Assembly (NCBI RefSeq): GCF_932526225.1
Contig: NC_064040.1
Coordinates: forward strand, 4,771,681-4,835,680
Origin: Nematostella vectensis
Lineage: Eukaryota; Cnidaria; Anthozoa; Actiniaria; Edwardsiidae
Reading direction: 5' to 3'
DNA: 64,000 nt
This document shows positions 17,374 to 30,500 of the stretch, one piece after another (position 1 is the stretch's first letter; each line of letters starts with the position of its first letter). The position numbers were made by a program, and so were the translations under genes. The notes under the pieces were generated by a model. It made no database searches. It worked only from the letters and a program-made list of their open reading frames with translations, and was not told where the DNA came from.

Positions 17374-19705
17374 ATGGCAGAGCCTGTCTCATACGAGTTC
17401 CTGTCTTGTGTGAATCTACATCGCCCTCCATTCCCAATGCAAGATCTTGCATCCTCCTCTACCCTTACAAGTATGCCACAAAGCATGCAAGGCAATGGAG
17501 TATCCCAAAGACAACCCAAGTATTCTCGTCTTGAAATGATGAAATTAAATATTGAAAAGAAGAGGAAAAAAGACGTCCAAGACAGGCGTGAAGTTTCACA
17601 ATCAAATCCACGGAATGCCAAAAGTGGCGGTACAGTTCGTGCATTCTTTGCTGAAAGAAGAGCAATGGAAGCAGAAGCCAAACAAAAAGAAAATGCAGCA
17701 TACTTACCTCCAATTGATGCACACTTTCGACAAATGAAGGGACAAAACCCTGGAAGTTTAGGTTCTCCACAGAAAAGTCCACAAGTACAAAACCCCTCAC
17801 CTGGTCAGCAGGCTCCAAGCCATGGTAATGTAAGGAACATGTATCATAGGAAGAAAGGTAAAGGAGTTGATAAACAAAACCCTTTGCCCCCATTGCATAG
17901 AGATGCTGTGAACCCCCATAAACCCCCCACCCCTAACAACAGATACGAGACACATGCCACATTAGTAGCGCAGGAGGATACACCAGAAATTGCGCCCAGT
18001 TACAACATTAATGCACCCATAAAGAGACGTGGTGGGGGAGGTACAGTTGTTCCAAGAGGTGCACCTCGAAAACAGCACATTCCTCAAGCTCCACCTAAAC
18101 AAAGAACTGCTGCCCTGCAGAAAACAAAAGTGCAAAATGTTCCTTTGCCAAACGATGATTCAGATGGTGACATGGGGCATGATTTCAACAGCTTGGATGA
18201 ACCCCCTCCAAATCTATCAAGATTAAAAGCATTGAGGATGAAAAAACTAAGCCAGCAGAAAATAAGCCTTCCTAGTAAGCCTGAAAAATTAACAGACTTT
18301 CAAAAGTGGCAAATAGAACAGGATAAAGGAAAAGAAGAGAGATTGGAAAAACACAGACAAAAGATGGAGAGCAAGGGAGAGTCACTATCCTTACGTGAAA
18401 AAGAACTTCTTGAAAAAATCCAAATGGAGCAAGAAAAACTGCAAAGAATTAAACAACAGCAACTTGAACTTGAAAAGCAAGAGCGCTTGGAGAGGGAAGA
18501 GGAGGAAAGATTTAATAAAACATTAAAAAAAGCAGTCTTTGAAAGAGATGAAAGTTTCGTGGAAGAACCACCAAAATCTGTTAAGATTTTAAAGCCTGCA
18601 GCTGATGTAACACCTAAGAAACCGAAGAAAGTGAAACACAAACCAGTTATTGCAGACCCTGTACCTGTGGATGAAGAAGAAGAGCCAAAAGAGGACTTCA
18701 CAAGTTTCTATATTCAACAAGCAGAAAAAGCTGCACAAGAAGTTGAACTAGACCTGTCACCATGCTCTATATGTGGGCGTAATTTCCAGACTGATAGGCT
18801 GGAAAAACACCAAAAAGTGTGTGCAAAGAACTCCACCCGCAAGAGGAAAGCATTTGACATGACCAAGCAGAGAACCGCAGGGACTGAACATGAGAAATAT
18901 GTTAAAGCTGGTGCTCACAAACAGGAACCAGAAAAAAAGGTAGGTTATTTCTGGTTGTTGAATATAAGCTTTATACCATTTCCATTGAGGTATCCACCTC
19001 AATGTGGCGAAATATCTACCGAGAGCAGAAGGCTCGAGGTAGATATTTTTAAAGCCACTTTCTGCCAAAATGGAAATGGTATGATTGTTTTAGTATATAA
19101 TACAAGCTTTAGAGCAATTTTCTTTTCGGAAAACACTTGTAAATCAGCTGTAACACCTGCCATTTTGCTTGATTTCTGGCGCAGGAAAATATCCACCTCC
19201 TAGGTGTATATTGCATTTTATCCCAAGTTTCTCAACCAATAAAATCGCTTGTCTTTGTGAGGTTCTGAAGTTTTATATACTTATATTTGTAGATTGTTTA
19301 TTATACATTTTAGATCACCAAACTCTGGCCAAACTTCATTAGTTAGACTGCATAAAAGCAAACCGGTATATCCCCACCTCTATCTCCTTTTTTTATCACT
19401 TTGAGTTGATTAATGAAAAAAGTATGTCTAATCACAAAATGGAAATGCGGATAATGATTGACTGATTGAATCATTTCCAGGCTCGAAAAATAGACTGGAG
19501 GGCCCAGCATGAGAGCTTTATCAAGGCCATCCGCTACGCTAAGGGGTCCAGCGATGAGCCACCACCTGTTATGGAGAATCCACACTATGTGCAATGCCCT
19601 CACTGTGAGAGAAAATTCAACCCGGAGACAGCAGAAAGACACATTCCAAGGTGTAAAGACATCAAAGCCAGACCTGCACCTCCAAAGGGAAGAAACAAAA
19701 GATAA
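17374..19705 (+). CDS. ZC2HC1C: Zinc finger C2HC domain-containing protein 1C-like
   Basis: Two coding exons, 17374-18939 and 19481-19705, joined in phase 0, giving 596 aa. Start is ATG 17374 (MAEPVSYEF), the first ATG after a likely 5' UTR acceptor at 17352. The N-terminal half is basic, Pro/Gln/Ser-rich and likely disordered. Residues about 300-395 form a long charged coiled coil (EKELLEKIQMEQEKLQRI and neighbours). Two C2HC fingers follow: C464-C467-H479-C483 and C561-C564-H576-C580. Between them lies the family block DWRAQHESFIKAIRYAK. The order coiled coil, C2HC, HESF block, C2HC matches ZC2HC1C (FAM164C) rather than the shorter ZC2HC1A/B. The molecular role of the family is poorly known. 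In human the gene lies close to NEK9, which is also in this window. Confidence 0.92.
18973..19082. mobile_element. Short inverted-repeat element (MITE-like) in ZC2HC1C intron
   Basis: Perfect 14-bp terminal inverted repeats ATACCATTTCCATT / AATGGAAATGGTAT. Inner arms (GTGGCGAAATATCTACC against GGTAGATATTTTTAAAGCCAC) also pair. The element starts about 30 bases after the donor at 18940 and has no coding capacity. Confidence 0.7.
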
Positions 19706-20450
19706 ACCATAGCTTATACAGTAGTCTGATTTTGGAGAATAGATGAATAATTTATATATAATTCAAGATGTCATTTTTATTGTGAGACAAATCTATTTAT
19801 ATTTAGGTATTTTAGCATTAAATTAGTGAAAAGTATTATAAACAAGTGCTAAAATATGTACAGAATTTTACGGCCCTGGAGGTTTTACATTCTCAAGGCA
19901 ACTTATATTAGGGAACTTACTTTTTATGCCTTATATATAAAAGACTTATTTTTTTGTTACGAAGTGAAGTAACTATATTTTTCTAGCGCAATTCATACAC
20001 AAGCCAAGAATTCAAAACCCGCATCACTGCCTTTTAAAGTTGGATTGTGTTGCTATTCCTAAACAAGACAAGGGTTTAGACTTCTTAGGTGGGTGCAAAC
20101 AGAACAATTTGAAAACAATACGCTTTGGGTTATCTTGTGGACTGTGGAAAATGTGCCATTTTGAAAACAATAACATACTGCTCTTGGTGCACACAATGTA
20201 AACGAGCAAAACAGTGGGCATACGCATGTGCTGTACAGCTTGTAATCATTTTTGTATCAGATATGAAAAAAAACCAGATATATATGGAGATGGGATTCAG
20301 TAGTTATTACAGGTATCCTGCTTTTATCTATACTCCTGGCCTTCATTTAGTAATAATATTATACCAAACTATAAGTATTGTTGCAAGAAAATGTTAGGAG
20401 ATGTAAGAACAGTCTACACAATGGTTTGTGGTCCTTCATCTATAACAAAA

Positions 20451-20456
20451 AATAAA
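20451..20456 (+). terminator. Candidate poly(A) signal of ZC2HC1C
   Basis: AATAAATAAA on the plus strand 746 bases after the ZC2HC1C stop codon. The intervening 19706-20450 is AT-rich with no supported ORF and is taken as 3' UTR. Confidence 0.4.
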
Positions 20457-20998
20457 TAAACAACATTAAACATCATTACTGTGTATTTTATAACTCAGCT
20501 AAAAGATGGCATTTGTTTTTACTTAAGTAGGACTTAAGTAATTATCTCAACTTTTTTTTTCTTATAAAACTTACAATAATCATGACCCCAACTGGTAGTG
20601 TTTTCCATTAAATAACCTTAACCTGACAAAAATGTAAAAAGGACCTCTGGTTATTTACACATTATTTGATATATACATAATACGATGCATGTTTTTGCAC
20701 ATTCTAAAACAAAAAGAAAATGCCCACAAGATGATAGAAAAAACATGCAACACGGTGAATTGCAGTTTTCCAGAGCACAAAAACCATATTGGCTTCAAAT
20801 GAAAAAACAAAGCCCAAGATTTTAATAACTGGACATGTGTAGGGCACAACAAACCTATGGTTAAGAACTGGTCCGCCTTATTGCTCAGCCAAATTTACAA
20901 CAGAGATGGATGATGATATCACAAATTTAAGCATGCAGATAAATCTTGTGTGCATGCTTTTGGTCCCCCTGCTCTATAGGGCTCTTTTCAGCCACATC

Positions 20999-21004
20999 TT
21001 TATT
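20999..21004 (-). terminator. Candidate poly(A) signal of the DUSP gene
   Basis: AATAAA on the minus strand about 400 bases after the phosphatase stop codon at 21407. The stretch 20457-21406 shows nothing else and is read as convergent 3' UTRs of ZC2HC1C and the phosphatase. Confidence 0.45.
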
Positions 21005-21406
21005 GTTTTCACTATCAACATTGGCAGACAAATTAGTTGTTGAAACAGCTATTTTAAAACAAATTTGAAAACTTTTTTTTGAAAATATCGCAGTAGCTTC
21101 ATATAATCAACCCATGGAAATGAATGCTTTCTCAGACTTGGCATTTGCTAGGATGACAAAAAAATAGCTGACAAAGATACATGGCCCCTAATATTAGAAG
21201 ATGGTGCAACTAGGCATCAAAGTGAAATCCTCAGTTATTGAATCCCCACAAGTGCAATCAGCTAATTGTATCTGAATCGAAAAATTGATTTATCCAGGAG
21301 AGGAATATCAACACATGGATCACAATTTCCCCTGGATCTGGGAAGTGATGCCCATTCAGAAGTCTGTCTTTTTGATAATTTAAAAAAAATTGGGATCAAT
21401 CTACAA

Positions 21407-23001
21407 CTAAAAGCATCTGTTGAGTTTGTGTGAATAATCTATGAGCTGCTCCATAAAACCCATGTTTGGATACACCATGCGTTTACTTCTCACAGTCCTC
21501 AATGCATTGGTTAAACCCATCTGCTGATGTTTTATTAGATATGCCAGGACAAGAGTAGCAGATCGACTAATGCCTTCTTTGCAGTGGACATAGACTCTGC
21601 CATTCTTTGGGCAATTCTTGGTGCCAACTGCACTAGCAATAAAGTCTGCTGCTTCATCAAAATATTTGTTCAGCTTAAACATGAACACATCTGTTGCAGG
21701 GATACCATGGAAGATTATTCCTGATTTGTAGAAGCTTGCGTCAGTGTTGACATGTGAGAGTCTCTTGGTGCCCTGTGCTGCATTTAGAACATGGGTAACA
21801 CCAAGGGCAACAAGTTGATCCTCCTCCATGGCAGTTACACTGTAAAACCAGAAGATGTGATAATAATTGAAACAAAGATGTGTTAAATTATTTATGATCT
21901 TGAAATCAAATATCATTTACAATCATAGTTATAATGCAATGCACATTACCATGATCACCATGACCATGCCATGAAAAAGCTCAAGAAAATTAGCCAGTAT
22001 TCCTTTTGGGGGGGAGGGACCTTTTTTGGGTGTCATTTCACAACGTATCTTTTAGGCTTCAAGGGCCACATGCTCAAGGATCCAGTGTACTTTGCGGGCG
22101 CTCCCAAAGGTCACTACGGCAAAAGAGCCGCTGGAAAAGTTTCCTAGTAAGACTAGTTCTGGGGGCGTGACACGTCGGAAGCTTAAGCTAATTTAAAACT
22201 GACAGCCGATGAATTCAAAATTATTCTGATGAAATAGCTGAACAAAAAAATCACTCTTTCCCACTAAACACAACTGTATCACAAGCAATTGTTCTGGCTT
22301 CAGAGTTTCTCTTATCGTACAAAACAAAGTAACTTGATCCATCAAACAGGCAAAGCATTTGTCATCGACGCAAGGATTTACAAGTAAACACTGAGTGTGC
22401 TGGGATTGGGCCTTTTTTTCACACCTAAAAGGACCATAGCAGAGGATTTATGAACATCCATCCCCCCACCACAATATTTGGAGGCCTGCTAGAGGTCTGC
22501 CTTAGATTGACTCAAATATCACAATTCCATTCAACATTAAGTTAACATTCCAAAGAAGCTTTCTTATAATTAAAGGGCAACTTCAGAATACCCCACCACA
22601 GTTGTTCTACATTTTTTTCTTAATACCTTTCTAAAAACGTAGCAATCTAGCCTATTATGCGACATGGAGTTCACCAAAACGTTATGAAAAAAGCGAAGAC
22701 ATATCATTTAGTAGTTTTAGTATTAATTGCCTAAAGTTAGTGACAATTAGAACTTTTGCAAACGCTTGAAATCGAAACAGTCACGAAACAGCTTATTCAT
22801 GCGTGTACTTATTCCAATCAAACTCTCATTCACTGAACACACTGAAGCTACTTACGCGCCACCGACATATATCCCGTCAAACACTTCATCATAAGCTTTA
22901 CTGGGAAACCTGTACTTCCCGATTGTCTCATTTATGATTTTTTTCAAGTCTTCGACTGTAATTTCCGGTGTAGACTCTTCGCTTCCCATGTTGTCCGCCA
23001 T
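21407..23001 (-). CDS. Dual-specificity phosphatase, VHR/DUSP3-like
   Basis: Two exons, 23001-22856 and 21839-21407, joined in phase 2, giving 192 aa (human VHR 185). ATG at 23001 (MADNMGSEES). Residues about 38-192 match the atypical DUSP core: EVFDGIYVGGA, GVTHVLNAAQGT, ASFYKSGIIFHGIPATD with the probable general-acid Asp, KYFDEAADFI, then the P-loop HCKEGISRS with catalytic Cys135 and Arg141, and the substrate-pocket helix ending NPNMGFMEQL-like (here YPNMGFMEQLIDY). It should dephosphorylate phospho-Tyr and phospho-Ser/Thr; VHR relatives act on ERK/JNK and STATs. No CH2/MAPK-docking domain is present, as is normal for atypical DUSPs. All catalytic residues are intact. The nearest named homologue could also be DUSP13 or DUSP26/27, so no symbol is given. 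Confidence 0.92.
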
Positions 23002-23146
23002 CTTTAGTCTGGAGAGGGAATGGGGCAAGTTTTTCACCACAGGGAGCCCACACAAGGGCAGCCCGCCCATTCTTAGACTTGCCCCAAGTCGCCCTATTTG
23101 ATTTTCCCTGATAGGACTGCGCGGGTGGGTATTTTCCTCGAAAATC

Positions 23147-23184
<38 letters not shown>

Positions 23185-23339
23185 GGCGAGCGGCTGTAAA
23201 CTAGACCCCATTCTTGCCATGTGGCCACCAATCTCCCCCCTCCACTATTCCTTCCAGTATCGGCCGCCTTTCTATAACTAGACTTGATTCTTTTGATCTT
23301 GTTTTGAATATTGCTTTGGATCCGCGCGGATATGTCGCT

Positions 23340-23418
23340 ACCCAGGTTCCAGAGCCTTGTGCGTCTCTCTTCGCTGGCCACTGAATAGAGAGACGCTCGA
23401 GGCTCTGGGCACCAGGGT
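23340..23418. mobile_element. Palindromic hairpin element
   Basis: Left arm ACCCAGGTTCCAGAGCCTTG then TGCGTCTCTCT; right arm AGAGAGACGCTCGAGGCTCT then GGGCACCAGGGT. The arms pair over about 30 bases with a 16-base loop, as in a small foldback or MITE copy. Confidence 0.65.
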
Positions 23419-23989
23419 AATATGGCGCCGGCTGGTTTTGCGGGTATCTTCCCTCGAAATTCCTGGCAATAACTTCGTATCGACACTTCACCGTCTCCCA
23501 ATTGCCAATCTAGTCCCTCTGCTGCCTTAGTTGCCTTGTAGGCGGTTATAACAACAAGAATGTTTCTAGTGTATCAAAACCGGCCCGGACCCCCCCATCA
23601 GCAAACTGAGTCAGATTTTGGGCGGGTCCGTCTGAACAGGTGTTCCAGGAACAGTATTCATGCGGACAAATATTCGTCCGGATCCGTGTGAACAGGGTCT
23701 GAGAGCAACAAAATAACGACCATGACGTTTACTGTGGCGTCGGCATCTTTCTCGCGCTCTGATTGGATGTTTATGAGACACGTCACCGACCTAAATTTAG
23801 ATCGGTAAAAATTGGCGGGAAGCGAACTAGAAAAGTCGACTTTGAGAAAGTCTAGCCCATTCTCTACCTTGAGAGATGGGAGTAGGGAGGTATTCAGGGG
23901 CAGGGGTTAGAGCATGCTGAGGAATGGTGACAGGGGTGAGATGCTAGAGGAAGGGGGGTTGTAGGTGTAGAATGGGAGAGAAAGGGGCA

Positions 23990-24150
23990 GCAGTGAAGCC
24001 AGGATTATTGTAAGGGTCCCAAAAGACCCTGTCAATGAATTTTCTCCTGTAATTTGGATGTCTCATACATTTACTATATTTTTGGCTGCTAGAAGGGAGA
24101 GGGGCAGGTGGGTAGGACCCCATGGCCATCCCCTGGCTACGCCCCTAAGG
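23990..24150. mobile_element. Non-autonomous element of the GTAGCCAGGATT family
   Basis: Left end GAAGCCAGGATTATTG and right end CCCTGGCTACGCCCC are inverted relative to each other. Internal GGTCCCAAAAG and GTCTCATACATTTACT match the copy at 10368. No ORF. Confidence 0.6.
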
Positions 24151-24159
24151 GGGGCAGGG

Positions 24160-24312
24160 TGTAATGGGAGAAAGGAAGGGGGACAGTTATGAGATGGGAG
24201 AGGAAGGGGGTGAGATGGGAGAGGAGGGGGGTGAGATGGGAGAGGAAGGGGTGAGATGGGAGAGGAAGGGGGTGAGATGGGAGAGGAAGGGGGTGAGATG
24301 GGAGGGGGACAG
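24160..24312. repeat. G-rich tandem repeat, about 21-bp unit, 6-7 copies
   Basis: Units of GAGATGGGAGAGGAAGGGGG T; one unit is one base shorter, which breaks the frame. The short open frames are repeat artefacts. Confidence 0.85.
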
Positions 24313-26161
24313 CTCATACCTTCCTTCAAGTTTACGTCAAGAATGGAAACTTTAAAACATAGTAAACAGAGTCTTTTATTGTTCAAAGGCAAACTAAATT
24401 TTTGTATAAGGAGAACTGAAAAAACACACAAACATACTGCAGTCTCCCAAAATAAACAACTCAGCCTTGTGTCATCAATACTCTGCTGCCTGCTTCTTCC
24501 TCTTAAACCCATGCTTTCACTCTTTTCATTATAAAATATATGTACAAAATAGTTATATATAAATATATGTAGATAAATATTATTTTGTATCTCAACAAAC
24601 TTTTGCAAACCAAGTGGCTGAAAGGAGGTTTCAAATTTTGAATCTGTAAAATTTTCATTTTGTAATTAAATTTAGAGTATTTTAATACATATTGTGTAAA
24701 AAAGTTCCTTAGTTTTGAGGATACAAGATAGCCACTTAATTTGCTACAGTACACTCGTAAGAATAACATGGTCACTTTACAAACCTAAATAAATGAGTTA
24801 TAAAATAAACAAAAACAGAAAAAAACTAGTTATTGTTGTAATAATCAAGATTATCAATAAAATAGAGAAAAATCAAACAAATCCCTGACCACAAATAGTG
24901 ACACACTTATTGGACTGCATAATGTAAGCATCCACATAGCTGTCAACCTAGCCTGTGTTGACTGCCAAACTTTCCCCTGGAAAAGTCTGGGGTAAAGTTG
25001 GGCTGTCGACGCAGGATACTGTCAACCTTGCTTTAGGAAAAATCTTGAGAAAATAAAGTAAATGTATTTGAAGTATGAGATTGCTAATGCGGAAAAATAC
25101 AGTAAATGTAAGGATATTTTCAAGAAAATAAGGTTTGAGAAATGGTTCAAAATCTTGAGACTCTTGCCTAATGGGGGAGAGTTGAAAGATATGCATCCAG
25201 CTGTTATGGAAAAATGAAAGCAAAGAAAACTAATTCAACTTAGCAAACTAGTTCCCTAATCTATAGGGATGGAGAAGCCAGCTTCACTCTACTGTTAGCT
25301 AAGTTGAATAATAGTCTAACCAAATTCAGGTGTTATTCCCTAGTTCACAGCTTGTCCAAATACCTTTAAATGAAACCACTTCTGAATATAACCTGACAGA
25401 GTTTTTCTCTTGTTAAAAGCCCAATTAGTCATTAGGAATTTGTAATACAAACCATGGAACAGTATGAATCAGCATGAAAAAGCATGGGAATTTGTAACTT
25501 GTTCTGCAATCAGCCTTATGGTATCTGGATAACTTTTTGGTTAACTAGATATACTGTAGATCAAAACTTTGCACTTTAAACAATACCTTCCTATAGTCAT
25601 AATATCATCACTTCAAAGAATGCATTCAAATTTTTGCTCTCTGTCAACAAGCAATGTGATGCCAATTTGATAGCACTAAAAAATAATGCTTTTGTAGCAT
25701 GCAATGGTCACAGTAGCTACTGTAGTCTTAACTTGAGATATTGGGTGTTATTTACATACACAGTGAAATTTGCATGAGCTTTAAGCCTTCTTCGTAAAGT
25801 GGATCACAATAATGTGCAAATACAGACACCACACACTTCACACGCTACCACACCATAACAGAGTTGTTTCTCTATTAAATTGAAACCAATCACTACTCAG
25901 TTTGGGATAAAATAAGAAAAAAATCTCTCAGAGTGAATAGTCCCACTTCCCAGAAAAACAACTCCATCATAAACTCCAGAGAGAATGTATTATAGCAAAT
26001 AATACTAAACTATCATTAATCCAATGTGGACTAAAATGAGGAACAAGGAACATGGATGTAAACTTATAATAATAAATAAATGATATCTGTCACCATCTGG
26101 CCATTGAAATAGTCCTGTGGATGGCCTTGGATAAGATATGGGATAACAATGCTATGTAAAC

Positions 26162-29100
26162 TTAAAATGCACAACCAGGTTCCTCCACTGGTGCAAGGTT
26201 GAATGCTGCATTGAGAGGTATTGGTCTGAAGGACCGTATAGCCGGATCACAATTAAATACCGGCCTTAGATTGGTAGAAGCGTGGGATATGTTCTGCAAA
26301 ATGAAGATGAGACGAGAATTAGTGATTTGTACAGGGACGCTTAAGAGCTCAACAGTTTGCTAAATAGTAGTGGGGTGAAATGGTGGCAAGGACTAGGTTT
26401 TGGTGGTAACGGGCAGCATACTTTGTATTGAAAACTTGACAAAAAATGACCACTTGATCCATCATTACTTGTGCATGACCTTCACAAATACTTTTTCAGC
26501 TAAAATATTAAGTAACACAATTTAATAAACTGATTGACAAACAGGATTCATTATTGTAAGCAGACAGGAAAACACCCCCAAGAATTCACTCTACAGGATT
26601 ATGCATATACCAGGCCAATACAAGGAAACAATTACATAAATCCTATGAAATCACAGTATCTAAGAAAATTACAGATGAAATGCACAATCAAAACAAAAAC
26701 ACCACCCTTGACTAAACTCAATCATTTTGCAATGTGACTAGCCTTGACACTTGCTCTGATTGGTAAGGATAAGATTTGATATTTGTGCAAACAAGTAAAG
26801 ACACAAACTAGAGTATCCATGCATTTGTACAACTTACCCTTATTCTTACAACCCGTGGTCTGGAAGCTGTGTGGCTATACTTTTTGGATAAGGTTTTCTG
26901 AAGAAATAAGAAATGAAACATGATCTTATTAGCTACATCAAGAATTTACCAATTGTTTTCATGAATAACAAGTCTAGACAAGAATTAAACAACTAGCGAT
27001 ATGACAGATAAACAGAAGATTTTAATTACAATAATAACTCAGCTCTGGGGTTGCAAGAAAACACTGCACAATTCTATAGTACAGATTCATTCATGCCTGA
27101 CATTTTGCCAACCTATATATCACCGTCAACCACACCAAGGAACCAAAAAAATCAATTTTAAATGATACATCAACAGCTGAATAAATATTTAACCAGAGGT
27201 TTGGACTGGCCAATTCCTGAAAATGTCTAGTACAGAGGACAAGAAAGACATTGCTGGCTAAAAGAAATATTACTATTTTCATAACATGCATTGCCCTTTT
27301 TTGCTAATCCAAAGTTGAAGGAAAAAAGAAATGTTTACCATATGATGTTTTGACTATAAAGGTTTGCTTACTCTTCTTGCAGATCAAATTGAATTTATAA
27401 TATTTGTTTTCAAGCTCAGATAACAGAGAGGGAAGTTGTTATCAATCCATTCATCTAAACTAGCAACAACAAACAATTGGGCTGAATTTCATGGTAACTA
27501 ATTCCTTTGATGTAAGATGTTGCCTTTATGTCTTGAGTTAGGTGCTCATAAGTCAATGACTTCAATGGAATTCAACTTGATTGACCAGCAAGACTCTACT
27601 GGATAAAAATAATTGCATTCTTTTAAAGAGATCTAGAGTAAAATCTACATTTTTGTGAGAGGCCAATGGGATTTTGGTTTGTATATTTTGATAACCCTTC
27701 ATAATGAACTGGGAAATGGGGGAACTGTTGTAAGATAGTAATAGCTGAAAGGTTCATGGACTGAATAAGAAAACGGTACGCTTAGTAAAAGAGCCAATAT
27801 AAAAACAGGCAGAGTCGGTCAAAACAGAAAAACCAGATAATGACACTTACTGGGTGAGGAAGCAGAAACTAAGCCGTTCATGGGAGCTAATGAAAAATGC
27901 ACAAAGCTAAAATTGAAGATATTAAATGAATGGTAGAAAACTGTCAAAGATAGACCAAAAGTTTATCTCGCAGAGAAGGTAAAAAGCTGCGATTATGGCA
28001 GTTATTGGAGGATTGTAAATTCAAACCCTGTTTGCCATCCTTTGGCTCAAATACTTCAGGGTTTAAGGGTTTAACATGAGATTTACATACTAATAACCTA
28101 ACATTTCTCGTCCACAGCCTTCTCAAAGCCATGTATTACATACAAAACAACAGTAATTATCTAACATTTCTCAGACACTAGCAAAATTTCCATGGCACCA
28201 GCTAATGTGAATACTAAAAACTGGAAAGCGTATTTCAATCCCAATATACAGCTTTCATTTTAATAAGCAAAAGAGATGATAAAAAGCAATTTCCTTCTGT
28301 TAATTTTACCACTTACAATAAAAAAGCATTTTGCTCTTTCAGCATGATTTTTAAATAGAACGAAACAATTTGTGTACCACTTGATGGATGAAGAATTTAA
28401 ATGGGCATTCATTGTTATTTCTTTTTCTTATAAGTTTTGTGAAAGCAGATAAAGCTTGGATATCCATTTGGGAAACAAAAGAAAACAGCAGTGACCAGCT
28501 GTCAACACTTTCATATTATCAACTTCAGTATGATTGTGAGAAATGACTTTTGCGTATATATATACATATCCCTGAGAAATCTCATAAAACCTAGTTCCAT
28601 TGAACTAGATGCCAAAGTATTAGTTAATGCACCTTTCATGGGAAAGTATTAAATTATTTGTTATGATAAGGAAAAGAGGTCATACTCTGTTTCACACTGT
28701 CAATCAAACGCTAAACATACTACTCTAGGGAAGAATGCTTGGATACTATGCAATTTCATCAACAGGAATAATTGACACCTAAATATCCTCTTTTGCGCAT
28801 AAATCAAACACGCTAGAGAAAACCACAAAAGTAATACAACAGCCCACAAGCCAAACAATTTCATTGCTTACTCGATAAAAGCCATCAATGGTTTCGTGTG
28901 TTTATACTACTAAATGTTCGTTGCGTGTTTAAACTTGTCCGTTCTGACAATGTTGGCTTTTTTTTTCTTTTTAGATTCTCGCTAACGGAAGCCGAATTAA
29001 TACATACCTGCTGCATTTTCTCAAAGTTCAGCCAAGGTCTTTCCTCGCAGATGATAACACGGTGTTTTTTACGCGTGTGTCCGTGACCGTACCCTTCGGT

Positions 29101-29871
29101 CGGTCTTATCCTAGCGCAGAATGCCGAATGCTTTGATAGTACGGTCACTTTACCCGGAGGGCTTGAACTAGAGAAATGACTAGGTCTTCTTGAACATAAT
29201 TCCTTGATTTCATCATCAGATGAGCTGTCCGTTCCCGATTGAAGTTGGTGTAGAAACTTTGAGTTCATTTGCGACCACTTGCGTTTTTCCGCAGCAAAAC
29301 TTGCGCAGTCGCTTACCGTAGTATTAGGAATGTCCATACCCTGAATGGGCAAAAAATCATTTGATAAAACGTTGTTTAGTCCATCATTCAGTTGAAATGG
29401 GGGTTGATTTTCTTGATCTGATGAGTCCTCGCGTTCAATGCATGCAGTTTGCTTCGTTGAGTCCAAATCCTCGGCACTTTCTTCATTGTTGTTGTTATTG
29501 TTCGTGGACACTGTAGAAAAATGAAAGGAAAATAATTCACAACCCACAAACACACCTAAAAATAAGCGCCAAGGGCAAAAACAAACCTTCATCGTTGATG
29601 CTAAGTATTTCTTCATCCTCTTCGTCGCCTTTCTCCACATTTTGGATTTCTGTGTCCTGTCGCAAGAATCCCTGGAACATTTTTACAGTTCATGAACTCG
29701 AATCAATTTGTGAAATTTAAATATACTGTCGATCAGCAATAATGACAACGACTCAGAAAAACTCTTATTATCGTAAGGAAATAAGGCAGATAAACTGCTT
29801 ACCTGAGGCTCAAAGGGTCTGACTTCGTTCAAAGACTGATTTCTGAATTTGAGAGTGAGAAATTTCAGCAT
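26162..29871 (-). CDS. Unrecognised five-exon protein, Ser/acid-rich, probably nuclear
   Basis: Exons read as 29871-29803, 29671-29587, 29510-29008, 26897-26838 and 26293-26162. Each has GT/AG borders and phases 0, 1, 0 and 0 fit, giving 282 aa ending EEPGCAF. I do not recognise the family. Visible features: an N-terminal MLKFLTLKFRN, an acidic stretch (KGDEEDEEILSINDE), a poly-Asn run, an EREDSSDQENQPPF segment, a Ser/Asp cluster (GTDSSSDDEIKEL), and a basic motif GHTRKKHRVII followed by CEERPWLNFEKMQQ that looks like the most constrained part. The last exon reads NISHASTNLRPVFNCDPAIR. No membrane segment is seen; it is probably mostly disordered. The five consistent splice joins are the main evidence. 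Start codon and exact exon set are inferred. The introns, including the 2.1-kb one at 26898-29007, show nothing else. Confidence 0.72.
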
Positions 29872-30500
29872 GTTTTTGCGTGGAGATGTAAGATGACACG
29901 CCGCCGTTGTCGTTTGACTGCTGTAGTAGCTGGATAAATGACGGATGGGAATTTCCCGCGAGATTTTTGGACGCCAGCTATATCGGCAGGTCTAGGCAAA
30001 GAAAGGATAGACACGTTTTAGTTCAGATCAATCCATTTCTTTCACAAAGAAATCATGGGCAGGGGATAAAAAAGTTGTAAAGACAAACTAAAGTCGGTAC
30101 AGCATGGTGGTAATTGTGGTATTGAGATCGCACAATAAAGACCTTATATTCCATCAATGAATTCTTTTGGGTGTTTTCAAGGTAAAATTGCATTCTTCCT
30201 AGCACAGTATATTGAGCTTTACATGAAGGCACGTTTTGAGTTTAATTACAAATGTGTTTCAACAGGGAGGTTTTTATCACCGAAGTTTATCAATCAAGCA
30301 AGTCGTACGATACCATCTCAGCTTTATCAAGCCATGTAATGTGCCGCTTACTCGGCCGAAGAAAACACAAATATACACAGAGACGGCGAAGAAAACAACC
30401 TTACTTAAGAATAAGTTTAGATGTATTATCATTTGCACGTGAATGAAAAATTTGAGTAAAACAGCAAAGTAACGGAAGCGAGAACAAGCCGCTGCGGTCC

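Larger units (their letters stand above)
23002..26161. other. Intergenic region with repeat elements, no gene seen
   Basis: Contains the DUSP upstream region, a 31-bp poly-A run (about 23150-23180) and the repeat elements listed separately (23340-23418, 23990-24312). The stretch 24313-26161 is AT-rich and shows nothing I can support. Confidence 0.5.

Noticed and set aside
18300-18701. Ser-rich 133-codon minus-strand ORF
   Set aside because: Antisense shadow of the ZC2HC1C coiled coil.
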